This document shows positions 25,814 through 33,989 of a stretch of 64,000 bases of DNA, one piece after another (position 1 is the stretch's first letter; the number at the start of each line of letters is the position of its first letter). The position numbers and the translations under genes are program-made. The stretch is from contig NZ_CP095743.1 of NCBI RefSeq assembly GCF_022049065.2, forward strand, positions 1,937,001 to 2,001,000, read 5' to 3'. The notes beneath the pieces were generated by a model that saw only the letters and a program-made list of their open reading frames with translations, was not told where the DNA came from and searched no databases. Source of the stretch: Niallia sp. Man26 (GTDB taxonomy: Bacteria > Bacillota > Bacilli > Bacillales > Cytobacillaceae).

Positions 25814-26713
25814 ATGAAAAAGCGGCAGTTAAGTGAAAATTTAGCAGGCTATGCATTTATATCCCCATTCATCATCGGTTTTATGGCATTTACCATCATC
25901 CCAATGGCCGTTTCCTTGTACTTATCCTTTACAAGCTACGATTTATTTTCCACCCCTGTGTGGGTTGGTCTCGATAATTTCAAGGAAATGTTCACAGGTG
26001 ATGATAAGTTTTGGCAATCGTTGAAGGTAACCTTTACGTATGTGTTTGCAGGAGTACCGCTCAGACTGATATTCGCGTTAATTGTGGCAATGCTTTTGAA
26101 TAAAGCATCCAGAGCAGTCGGTCTGTACCGAACATTGTTCTACTTGCCTTCCATCATTGGCGGAAGCGTTGCTGTAGCAATCATGTGGAGAAATATTTTC
26201 GGCAATGAAGGTACATTGAATGCCTTGTTGTTTTTCTTTGGAATCGATAAAAAAATCCTTTGGTATCAAGATCCGACTAAAGCGTTATGGACATTGATTT
26301 TTCTTGCGATCTGGCAATTCGGCTCATCCATGCTGATATTTTTGGCAGGCTTGAAAAATATACCGCCTTCCTACCATGAAGCAGCGAATGTTGACGGCGC
26401 CAACAGATTTCAAGTTTTCTTTAAAATCACCTTGCCGCTGTTAAGTCCGATAATATTCTTTAACCTAGTAATGCAGACTATTTCAGCCTTTATGACATTC
26501 ACCCCAGCGTATATTATCACAAAAGGGGAAGGCGGACCGCTTGATGGCACGCTTCTGTATTCCCTGTATATATTCCAAAAAGCGTTCAATTTCTTCCAGA
26601 TGGGCTATGCCTCTGCCATGGCATGGGTGCTTCTCGTTATTGTCGGTATTTTGACGCTGATCTTATTCAAAACGTCTAAATTTTGGGTTCATTACGAATC
26701 GAAGGAGGATTGA
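25814..26713 (+). CDS. yesP: ABC transporter permease, YesP type
   Basis: 299 aa MalF-type sugar permease with six membrane helices, beginning [20 protein letters not shown]. The EAA loop that contacts the ATPase is [19 protein letters not shown] near residues 190-210. The cluster has no ATPase gene, as usual for such importers that share MsmX. The ATG at 25814 has AGAGGAG nine bases upstream; an in-frame TTG three codons earlier overlaps that site. It lies five bases before yesQ. Confidence 0.93.
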   Translation: MKKRQLSENLAGYAFISPFIIGFMAFTIIPMAVSLYLSFTSYDLFSTPVWVGLDNFKEMFTGDDKFWQSLKVTFTYVFAGVPLRLIFALIVAMLLNKASRAVGLYRTLFYLPSIIGGSVAVAIMWRNIFGNEGTLNALLFFFGIDKKILWYQDPTKALWTLIFLAIWQFGSSMLIFLAGLKNIPPSYHEAANVDGANRFQVFFKITLPLLSPIIFFNLVMQTISAFMTFTPAYIITKGEGGPLDGTLLYSLYIFQKAFNFFQMGYASAMAWVLLVIVGILTLILFKTSKFWVHYESKED

Positions 26714-26718
26714 TTTAC

Positions 26719-27615
26719 ATGAAAACCGCCACTAAAGATACAGGCCCGCTAATGCCAAATACGGGTGTATCATATAAAAATCCTCGTTTGAAGGCAAAAA
26801 AGTGGATTTACCATCTTGTAACAGGCGGATTCGCCTTGGTGATGCTATATCCGATTATCTGGCTGTTAATGAGCTCCTTTAAAGAAAGCTCACAAGTGTT
26901 CATCACCGCCCATTCTCTGATACCAAAACCGTTTATTTTAAGCAATTACGCAGCAGGTTGGGAAGGGATTGCCGGACAGTCTTTTGGCGTATTTATTAAA
27001 AACTCCCTTGTGATTGTTGTATTATCTACAATCGGAGCGGTTGCATCATCCGCATTGATAGCCTACGGTTTTGCCAGAATTCAATTTAAATGGAAGGCAT
27101 TTTGGTTTGCTTGCATGATGGTAACGATGATGCTTCCACACGAAATTATCATGATTCCGCAATATATTATTTTTGCGAAGTTAGGCTGGCTCAATTCTAT
27201 TAAGCCGATTGTTGTTCCTCAGTATTTCGGGCATGCATTCTTTATCTTCTTAATGGTGCAGTTTATCCGCAATATCCCGATGGAGCTTGATGAAGCTGCA
27301 AGAATCGATGGCTGCGGAAGATTCAGCATTTTCTACCGCATTATTTTGCCGTTAATCACACCAGCTCTGGCGACTGCAGGTATCTTCTCTTTTTACTGGA
27401 AATGGGAAGACTTAATCAATCCTGTTCTGTATTTAAACAGTCCAGAGAAATATCCTGTGTCACTTGCCTTAAAGCTTTTCCTAGATTCGGAAACAGCCTC
27501 CAACTGGGGCGGAATGTTTGCTATGAGTGTTGTGTCCCTGCTGCCTGTAGTACTTATTTTCTTCTTGTTCCAAAAGTATATTGTTGAAGGTATCAGCACA
27601 AGCGGATTGAAATAA
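26719..27615 (+). CDS. yesQ: ABC transporter permease, YesQ type
   Basis: 298 aa MalG-type permease with six membrane helices ([20 protein letters not shown] in the first). The EAA loop is [20 protein letters not shown]. It forms the heterodimeric channel with YesP. The ATG at 26719 lies after GAAGGAGGA; the longer frame upstream starts inside yesP without a ribosome-binding site. The next gene follows after 16 bp, so importer and enzymes are in one operon. Confidence 0.93.
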   Translation: MKTATKDTGPLMPNTGVSYKNPRLKAKKWIYHLVTGGFALVMLYPIIWLLMSSFKESSQVFITAHSLIPKPFILSNYAAGWEGIAGQSFGVFIKNSLVIVVLSTIGAVASSALIAYGFARIQFKWKAFWFACMMVTMMLPHEIIMIPQYIIFAKLGWLNSIKPIVVPQYFGHAFFIFLMVQFIRNIPMELDEAARIDGCGRFSIFYRIILPLITPALATAGIFSFYWKWEDLINPVLYLNSPEKYPVSLALKLFLDSETASNWGGMFAMSVVSLLPVVLIFFLFQKYIVEGISTSGLK

Positions 27616-27631
27616 TGGAAGGAGTGAAATT

Positions 27632-28669
27632 ATGCCAGCACTTGTTTTTGATGAAAGCAGCATTCTTGATGCGATAGATGCTGTAGTGAATAAGACGTTT
27701 CAAATGGACTTTAATTGGGATTGGCCTGGAGGAGTTGCCTTTTATGGAGTGGCCGAAGCATATGAGGTAACTGGCAAGGAGGAATATCTTCATTTATTGA
27801 AAAACTGGATGGACGAAAGATTAGAGGATGGATTACCTAGGCTGTCTGTTAACGGTGTTTCCATGGGTCATGCTCTGCTGAGCTTATATGCCGGCACAAA
27901 TGATCAACGCTATTTAGACACAGCGATCCAACTAGCAGAATACTTGAGGAATGACGCGGAGCGCTTCGGTGACGGAATTCTCCAGCATACTGTGAATTCG
28001 ACTACGTATGTGTTCCATGAACAAGCATGGGTCGATACGATGATGATGGCTGGACTTTTCCTGCTGCGGATTGGCAAGCTAACAGAAAACAAGGAATATT
28101 TCGAGGATGGCCTTAAGCAGTTTCATGGTCATGAAGAACTGCTTCAAGATCCAGTTACTGATCTTTATTACCATGGTTGGGATAATATGGCGAAAAACCA
28201 TATGTCCAGTATTTATTGGGGCCGAGGTAATGGCTGGGCCGCTCTGACGATGGCTAGAGCGCTTGAACTAATTGATGTGACACATCCATCCTTTATGATC
28301 ATTGACGGCTCTTTAAGGGATCAGCTGAGTGCGTTAGCAAGACTGCAGGATGATCAATCAGGTTTGTGGCACACCGTTTTGACAGACAGCACCTCTTATT
28401 TAGAAGTGTCAGGCAGCTGTGGTATTGCAGCAGCGCTTTTGTCACGAGGGTCTCTTTATAACAAATACACACAGAAATCAATTGCATCCATCCTAGAACA
28501 CATAACAGAAGACGGAAAGGTAATGAATGTCTCTGCAGGAACTGCTGTTATGGATGATATAGACGGCTACAAAGGAGTACCGTTCAAACGGATCCATGGC
28601 TGGGGACAAGGCCTTGCACTTGTGTACCTTTCCCAGTTAATAAGAAGCACGAATCGTGTTTACGCATAA
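27632..28669 (+). CDS. yesR: Unsaturated rhamnogalacturonyl hydrolase, GH105 (YesR type)
   Basis: 345 aa, cytoplasmic (no signal). GH105 enzymes hydrate the 4,5-unsaturated galacturonic acid left by lyase cleavage and release it from rhamnose. An alpha6/alpha6 barrel is indicated by repeated helical hairpins. Diagnostic blocks are FNWDWPGGVAFYGV, WVDTMMMAGLFLLRIG (with the catalytic Asp near residue 135), IYWGRGNGWAALTMARALEL and SGLWHTVL. It differs clearly from the second GH105 gene at 32796, so the two probably prefer different oligomers. Starts 16 bp after yesQ with GGAGTG as ribosome-binding site. Confidence 0.92.
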   Translation: MPALVFDESSILDAIDAVVNKTFQMDFNWDWPGGVAFYGVAEAYEVTGKEEYLHLLKNWMDERLEDGLPRLSVNGVSMGHALLSLYAGTNDQRYLDTAIQLAEYLRNDAERFGDGILQHTVNSTTYVFHEQAWVDTMMMAGLFLLRIGKLTENKEYFEDGLKQFHGHEELLQDPVTDLYYHGWDNMAKNHMSSIYWGRGNGWAALTMARALELIDVTHPSFMIIDGSLRDQLSALARLQDDQSGLWHTVLTDSTSYLEVSGSCGIAAALLSRGSLYNKYTQKSIASILEHITEDGKVMNVSAGTAVMDDIDGYKGVPFKRIHGWGQGLALVYLSQLIRSTNRVYA

Positions 28670-28713
28670 AATCGGAGTAGTTTGAATCTCTTAAAAATAG
28701 GAGGCAGCAAAGC

Positions 28714-29412
28714 GTGAAGGATAAGAGTATCCGCTTGTTTATAGCAGGTGACTCAACAGCAGCCACCTGTCCAGCATTTGAAGCCCCGATGGCAGGCTGG
28801 GGACAAATGCTGCAGGATTTTTTTACAGAGGAAATCGAAGTCTGCAATGAAGCGATGGGTGGCAGAAGCTCTAACAGCTTCATAGAGGAAGGCAGGCTTC
28901 TTTCGATTCAAGACAGAATCCAGCCTGGTGATTACTTATTTATTCAGTTCGGCCATAATGATCAAAAGTCATATGGAACCGAGCCATATACCTCTTATCA
29001 GGCTTGTCTGGCCGAATATGCGGCCTTGGCACATACGAAGAACGCGTTTCCGGTGTTTTTAACATCTGTAAACAGACGGAAGTTCAGCGAAGATGGAACA
29101 CTGCTTGATACGCTGGGGGATTATCCAGACGCTATGCGGCAATTGGCGAAAAGATTAGCGGTTCCTTTGATTGATATGCATGTTAAAACGAAAGGACTGT
29201 ATGAATCTCTCGGTCCAGAAGCGTCAAAGGAACTATTTGTCTGGCTGACTGCAGGCGAGCATCCAAATTATCCAAGCGGGTTGCAAGATGACACGCATTT
29301 TCACTCGTCAGGTGCTGTGGAAATATGCAGACTCCTTATAGAGGGTATCATGGAATTACCGCTGGAGCTAAAAAACTTCATTAAAAAGACGGAGATTAGA
29401 TTGGAGAGATAG
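28714..29412 (+). CDS. yesT: Rhamnogalacturonan acetylesterase, CE12 (SGNH hydrolase)
   Basis: 232 aa, cytoplasmic. SGNH/GDSL hydrolase: block I FIAGDSTAATCP with nucleophile Ser14, block II with NEAMGGRSS (Gly), block III with QFGHNDQKS (Asn), and block V DDTHFHSSGA with the Asp-His pair near residues 193-195. This pattern matches rhamnogalacturonan acetylesterases (YesT, RhgT). It removes acetyl groups from galacturonate in imported oligomers so that GH105 and GH4 enzymes can act. The start is GTG, eight bases after AGGAGG. Confidence 0.92.
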   Translation: MKDKSIRLFIAGDSTAATCPAFEAPMAGWGQMLQDFFTEEIEVCNEAMGGRSSNSFIEEGRLLSIQDRIQPGDYLFIQFGHNDQKSYGTEPYTSYQACLAEYAALAHTKNAFPVFLTSVNRRKFSEDGTLLDTLGDYPDAMRQLAKRLAVPLIDMHVKTKGLYESLGPEASKELFVWLTAGEHPNYPSGLQDDTHFHSSGAVEICRLLIEGIMELPLELKNFIKKTEIRLER

Positions 29413-29417
29413 CTAAG

Positions 29418-31403
29418 ATGGCGAAAAAACTGTATCATGGCGCGGCTTATTACCCAGAGCTTTGGGATGAAAAGACGATAGCAGAAGATATTGTGCTTAT
29501 GAAAGAAGCTGGCATCAATGTCGTTCGAATCGGTGAATTTGCTTGGTCAAAAATGGAGCCGACCGAAGGAGCAATTGACTTGAGTTTCTTTCAAAACATC
29601 ATTGCACGTCTGTATGACAATGGTATTGAGACGGTAATGTGTACACCGACTGCAACACCGCCGATTTGGATGTCTTATGAACACCCTGAGCGCATGTATG
29701 TCGAGCAAAATGGGCAAACAATGATTCATGGCTCTCGCCAGCATTTTTGCACCAATAATCCATACTTCAGACAACGAGCAGCAATTCTCACAAAGAAAAT
29801 CGCAGAAGCACTTGGCGGGATGCCTGGGCTGATCGGCTGGCAGCTTGATAATGAGTTTAAATGCCATGTAGCAGAATGTATGTGTGACAGTTGCAGACAG
29901 CTTTGGCATCAGTGGCTTGAGCAGCGCTATGGTTCGATTGAGTGCTTAAATCACGATTGGGGAACACATGTTTGGAGTGAGTATTATCACAGCTTTGACC
30001 AAGTTCCGCAGCCTGGACCCGTGCCATTTTTGCATAATTCATCATTAAAGACGATGTATCAAATCTTCTCAACGGAAGCAATTGCCGAATTTGCAGAAGA
30101 ACAAGCAGCAATTATCCGCGAGCATTCACAAGCACCAATCACCCATAACAGCACCGTCATGTTCGCTGTCGACAATGAACGCCTCTTTCAAAACCTTGAT
30201 TTTGCTTCCTTTGACACATATGCGCCAGCCAATTCGTATTACTCATATTTGTTCAATTGTGATCTATGGCGAAACCTGAAAAAAGGCAAGGAGTTTTGGA
30301 TTATGGAAACAAGTCCCTCCTACAGTGCATCGCTTGAAAGCTATGCGAAGCCCCACCCAAAAGGTTATTTAAAAGCAGAAGCAGTGGCTGCCTACGCATT
30401 AGGCGGAGAAGCTTTCTGCTATTGGTTGTGGCGTCAGCAAAGAGCAGGCTGCGAACAGCCCCATGGTTCTGTCATCAGCGCCTGGGGGAAACCAACGGTC
30501 GGGTATGAAGAAGTTTTAGAAACAGAAACGGCAAGGCGCACCATTGAACCAATCTTGACAGAAACATCCCCAATGCAGGCAGAAATTGCGCTTACTTATT
30601 CCGATAAAGCCAAGATATTCTTCAACACAGAACCGCATAAAGGCTTGCACTATAAGGAATTAATCACGGATTTCTACAAGTATATTTTAGCATCAGGCCT
30701 CCACCGCGACCTTTTGCCGGAAGGAGCTGAGCTGGACGGCTATAAACTGTTGGTTACTCCTTTTGTTCATCATCTCTCAGATGAATTTATTAAGAAAGCA
30801 CAAGCATTTGTTGAAGCGGGAGGTATATGGATTGTCGGCCCGTTGAGCGGCGGCAGAACAGAGCATCATACGATACATACAGATGCAGCTTTAGGAAGTC
30901 TTGAGAAGCTGGCAGGAGTAGAGACAGCCTTCACCTTCCCGATTGAAGATACTGGTTCTGTTGGAGAAGCCTTCGGTCATACTGCGCCACTAGGGCTGTG
31001 GAGCTCTGTTTTTGATGTACAGGAAGCAAAGGCTGTCGGTGTTATAAAGGGCGGGCTAGTTTCAGGGAAAGCTTTTTTGACAGAAAGACAACTCGGCAAA
31101 GGCATGATAGTGATGCTCGGTTCCTTGCCGCTCGGTGATGCGGGGAGTAGGATGCTGACAGAAATCATCACAACATATGCACGCCTCGCTGGAGTACAGC
31201 AAGAGATAACCGCTTCAGAAGGAACAATTATCGCTCCAAGAGACCAGAATGGCAAAAAATATTGGGTTATTGTCAATATGGACGGCAACGGAGGGACTGT
31301 CAGCATTCCTCAAAAAGCAGTCGACTGCCTTACACAAGAGGAAATACTTGCAGGTGAATGGAAGCTCGGAAACTATGAATATCGAATTCTGCAATTGTAT
31401 TAA
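29418..31403 (+). CDS. yesZ: Beta-galactosidase, GH42 (YesZ type)
   Basis: 661 aa, cytoplasmic. The GH42 N-terminal TIM barrel starts YHGAAYYPELWDEKTIAEDI. The acid/base Glu is in WQLDNEFKCH near residue 146 and the nucleophile Glu in FWIMETSPS near 297. The Cys cluster CMCDSC with an earlier Cys is the metal site of this family. A trimerisation domain follows from about 390 (ALTYSDKAKIFF) and a small beta domain ends the protein. Within this cluster the likely substrate is galactose side chains of rhamnogalacturonan-I. It lies five bases after the esterase gene. Confidence 0.94.
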   Translation: MAKKLYHGAAYYPELWDEKTIAEDIVLMKEAGINVVRIGEFAWSKMEPTEGAIDLSFFQNIIARLYDNGIETVMCTPTATPPIWMSYEHPERMYVEQNGQTMIHGSRQHFCTNNPYFRQRAAILTKKIAEALGGMPGLIGWQLDNEFKCHVAECMCDSCRQLWHQWLEQRYGSIECLNHDWGTHVWSEYYHSFDQVPQPGPVPFLHNSSLKTMYQIFSTEAIAEFAEEQAAIIREHSQAPITHNSTVMFAVDNERLFQNLDFASFDTYAPANSYYSYLFNCDLWRNLKKGKEFWIMETSPSYSASLESYAKPHPKGYLKAEAVAAYALGGEAFCYWLWRQQRAGCEQPHGSVISAWGKPTVGYEEVLETETARRTIEPILTETSPMQAEIALTYSDKAKIFFNTEPHKGLHYKELITDFYKYILASGLHRDLLPEGAELDGYKLLVTPFVHHLSDEFIKKAQAFVEAGGIWIVGPLSGGRTEHHTIHTDAALGSLEKLAGVETAFTFPIEDTGSVGEAFGHTAPLGLWSSVFDVQEAKAVGVIKGGLVSGKAFLTERQLGKGMIVMLGSLPLGDAGSRMLTEIITTYARLAGVQQEITASEGTIIAPRDQNGKKYWVIVNMDGNGGTVSIPQKAVDCLTQEEILAGEWKLGNYEYRILQLY

Positions 31404-31417
31404 AGGAGGAATTACAA

Positions 31418-32782
31418 ATGGATAAACTACAGGCCGAGGATATTAAAATAGCCTATATTGGAGGAGGCTCGCAAGGCTGGGCCAGAAGATTGATGTATGA
31501 TCTTGCCCTCGAGTCAAGAATATCAGGAACAGTGGCCCTTTATGATCTTAATCTCGAAGCTGCAAAAACAAATGAAAAAATCGGCACCTATATAACGAAT
31601 CATCCTGATGCAACTGGCAAATGGAAGTACGAAGCAGTACCTGCAATCGAGGAAGCTCTTACGGGAGCAGATTTCGTGATTATCTCAATCCTGCCAGGGA
31701 CTTTTGAAGATATGGCAAAGGATGTTCACCTTCCAGAGAAGTACGGAATATACCAGTCTGTTGGGGACACGGTTGGACCAGGCGGTATTAGACGCGCTGT
31801 CAGAACGATTCCAATGTTTGTGGAAATCGCTGCCGAAATACGTAAGCATTGTCCGGATGCTTGGGTAATCAATTATACAAACCCGATGAGCTTATGCACC
31901 CGCACTTTATATGAGGTGTTTCCAGCAATTAAAGCGATCGGCTGCTGCCATGAAGTGTTTGAAACACAGCATTTGCTAGCAGATATGGTTGGTGAAATGC
32001 TAAATGTTAACGTGAAAAACCGCAAAGACATCCAAGTGAGTGTAACAGGCATCAATCACTTTACATGGCTTAATGAGGCCGCTTATCAAAATATTGACTT
32101 ATTCCCCCTATATAAGCAGTTTGCTGAGAAGTATGCCGAAACAGGATACGAAAAAGAACAAGGAAAATGGGAGGAAAGTGTATTCAGCTCAAGCAATCGT
32201 GTGAAATTTGACTTATTTAAAAAATACGGACTTATTGCAGCAGCAGGCGATCGTCATCTTGCCGAATTTATGCCGCCTGTTTATTTAAAGAATCCTGAAA
32301 CAGTTCATGACTGGAAGTTCCATTTAACGTCTGTCGATTTTCGCGTAAAAGACCAAGCACGGAAAATAACCGAAAATGAACAAGCTTTTACTGGTGATAC
32401 AAAAGTCGTCCTAGAGCCGTCTGGTGAAGAAGGGGTGGAAATTCTCCTTGCTTTGCTTGGATTGGAGGAACTAGTGACAAACGTCAACTTTCCGAATCTA
32501 GGTCAAATTCCAAATCTGCCTAATCATGCTATCGTCGAAACAAATGCTCTAATCCGCAGAAACAGCGTCCAGCCTGTTTTAACAAAAGACCTGCCACTTG
32601 ATGTTGCCAATATGGTTAACAGGCATGTTCATAACCAAGAAGGAGTCCTAAAGGCGGTGTTAACAATGGACAATCAGCTCCTCTTTAATGCCTTTATTCA
32701 AGATCCATTGGTTGCAGCCATTCCTTATGAACAGGCAGCAGCATTATTTGAGGAAATGGGCATTTTGCAGCAAAATCAGTAA
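31418..32782 (+). CDS. lplD: Alpha-galacturonidase, GH4 (LplD type)
   Basis: 454 aa, cytoplasmic NAD- and metal-dependent GH4 enzyme acting by redox-assisted elimination. N-terminal Rossmann motif IAYIGGGSQGWARRL, then VVSVGDTVGPGG-like QSVGDTVGPGGIRRAVRTIP and YTNPMS. The active-site motif reads CCHEVF near residue 177; this CHEV form defines alpha-galacturonidases (B. subtilis LplD) and separates them from alpha-glucosidase (CHSV) and alpha-galactosidase types. It should split galacturonate from oligomers. Fourteen bases after yesZ with AAAGGAGG; 13 bases before the next GH105 gene. Confidence 0.93.
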   Translation: MDKLQAEDIKIAYIGGGSQGWARRLMYDLALESRISGTVALYDLNLEAAKTNEKIGTYITNHPDATGKWKYEAVPAIEEALTGADFVIISILPGTFEDMAKDVHLPEKYGIYQSVGDTVGPGGIRRAVRTIPMFVEIAAEIRKHCPDAWVINYTNPMSLCTRTLYEVFPAIKAIGCCHEVFETQHLLADMVGEMLNVNVKNRKDIQVSVTGINHFTWLNEAAYQNIDLFPLYKQFAEKYAETGYEKEQGKWEESVFSSSNRVKFDLFKKYGLIAAAGDRHLAEFMPPVYLKNPETVHDWKFHLTSVDFRVKDQARKITENEQAFTGDTKVVLEPSGEEGVEILLALLGLEELVTNVNFPNLGQIPNLPNHAIVETNALIRRNSVQPVLTKDLPLDVANMVNRHVHNQEGVLKAVLTMDNQLLFNAFIQDPLVAAIPYEQAAALFEEMGILQQNQ

Positions 32783-32795
32783 AGGAGATGGTCAA

Positions 32796-33896
32796 ATGGC
32801 AAATATTACAGCAGCAGATAAAAAACAGGTGACAGAAACAATCCAGCTGTTAATGAACAATTTAACGAAAATACAGGATGATACTGGTGAATATTTACTT
32901 AATTTCGATGGATTAATCGTTGATGATAAAAGCTGGCATGTTTGGAATTGGCCGCAGGGAGTCGGCTTATATGGTATCTATCAATATTGGAAGCTGACTA
33001 GTGACGAAAAAGCATTGCAGATTATTCATGACTGGTTTACTGCAAGATTCACAGAGGGAGTCCCGCCGAAAAACGTCAATACGATGGCACCACTATTAAC
33101 ACTTGCTTGTTTATATGAAGATACGAAAAATCAAGACTACTTGCCTCATTTGCAAGAATGGGCTGATTGGGTCATGAAGGAGATGCCGCGGACGAAGGAA
33201 GATGGACTGCAGCATATGACATACGGGCCTGAAAACAAAAATCAGCTTTGGGATGATACGCTGATGATGACCGTGCTGCCCCTTGCGAAAATCGGCATGC
33301 TCTTAAACAGACAAGATTATATCGAGGAAGCAAAAAAGCAATTTCTCATTCATATTAAATACTTAGCAGACAGACGAACTGGTCTTTGGTTTCACGGATG
33401 GACGTTTGAGGGCAATCATCATTATGCAGAAGCGCTGTGGGGAAGGGGAAACTGCTGGATCACCATTGCTATCCCAGAATTAATTGATATTCTCGGGCTG
33501 CAGGAAGATGACTTTTTCTCATCCTTTCTTCTAGAGACTTTACAAAGACAAATTGAAGCATTGCACCATTGGCAAAATGAGGGTGGGCTGTGGCATACGT
33601 TAATTAATGACAACAGCTCTTATCTAGAAGCGTCTGCTTCTGCAGGGTTTGCCTATGGCATTTTAAAGGCTGTTCATAAGGGCTATGTGTCTGAAATGTA
33701 CAGAGAAACTGCTTATAAGGCGATTGAAGCACTCAGAGGAGAAATAAACAGCGAGGGAGTGCTGCAAAAAGTTTCTGTCGGCACTGGAATGGGAGATACG
33801 CTCCAGTTTTATAAGGATATTCGAATTACCGCGATGCCGTATGGTCAATCTTTAGCTATTCTTTGTCTCGCAGAATTTTTGCAAGATTGTCAGTAA
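32796..33896 (+). CDS. yteR: Unsaturated rhamnogalacturonyl hydrolase, GH105 (YteR type)
   Basis: 366 aa, cytoplasmic GH105 enzyme, second in the cluster. Blocks: WHVWNWPQGVGLYGIYQYWK, NQLWDDTLMMTVLPLAKIGM (catalytic Asp near residue 153, equivalent to Asp143 of YteR), HGWTFEGNHHYAEALWGRGN and GGLWHTLINDNSSYLE. Longer and closer to YteR than the first copy. The ATG at 32796 is placed by AAAGGAGAT; the open frame extends 36 codons upstream into lplD but without support. It ends the main operon; only a weak hairpin (CCTTG/CAAGG near 33913-33932) follows. Confidence 0.92.
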   Translation: MANITAADKKQVTETIQLLMNNLTKIQDDTGEYLLNFDGLIVDDKSWHVWNWPQGVGLYGIYQYWKLTSDEKALQIIHDWFTARFTEGVPPKNVNTMAPLLTLACLYEDTKNQDYLPHLQEWADWVMKEMPRTKEDGLQHMTYGPENKNQLWDDTLMMTVLPLAKIGMLLNRQDYIEEAKKQFLIHIKYLADRRTGLWFHGWTFEGNHHYAEALWGRGNCWITIAIPELIDILGLQEDDFFSSFLLETLQRQIEALHHWQNEGGLWHTLINDNSSYLEASASAGFAYGILKAVHKGYVSEMYRETAYKAIEALRGEINSEGVLQKVSVGTGMGDTLQFYKDIRITAMPYGQSLAILCLAEFLQDCQ

Positions 33897-33950
33897 TAGA
33901 TTTTAATAGGGGGCCTTGTTCGTATGCAAGGTTCTTCCTTTAAAATAAAA

Positions 33951-33964
33951 TGAAAAGGTTTACA
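33951..33964 (+). promoter_or_regulatory. cre-like site before the lyase gene
   Basis: TGAAAAGGTTTACA matches the CcpA consensus at 13 of 14 positions (G for the central C). It lies 25 bp before the PL11 start. Confidence 0.5.
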
Positions 33965-33989
33965 AAAAAATTAAAAAGAGGTGTAGCTT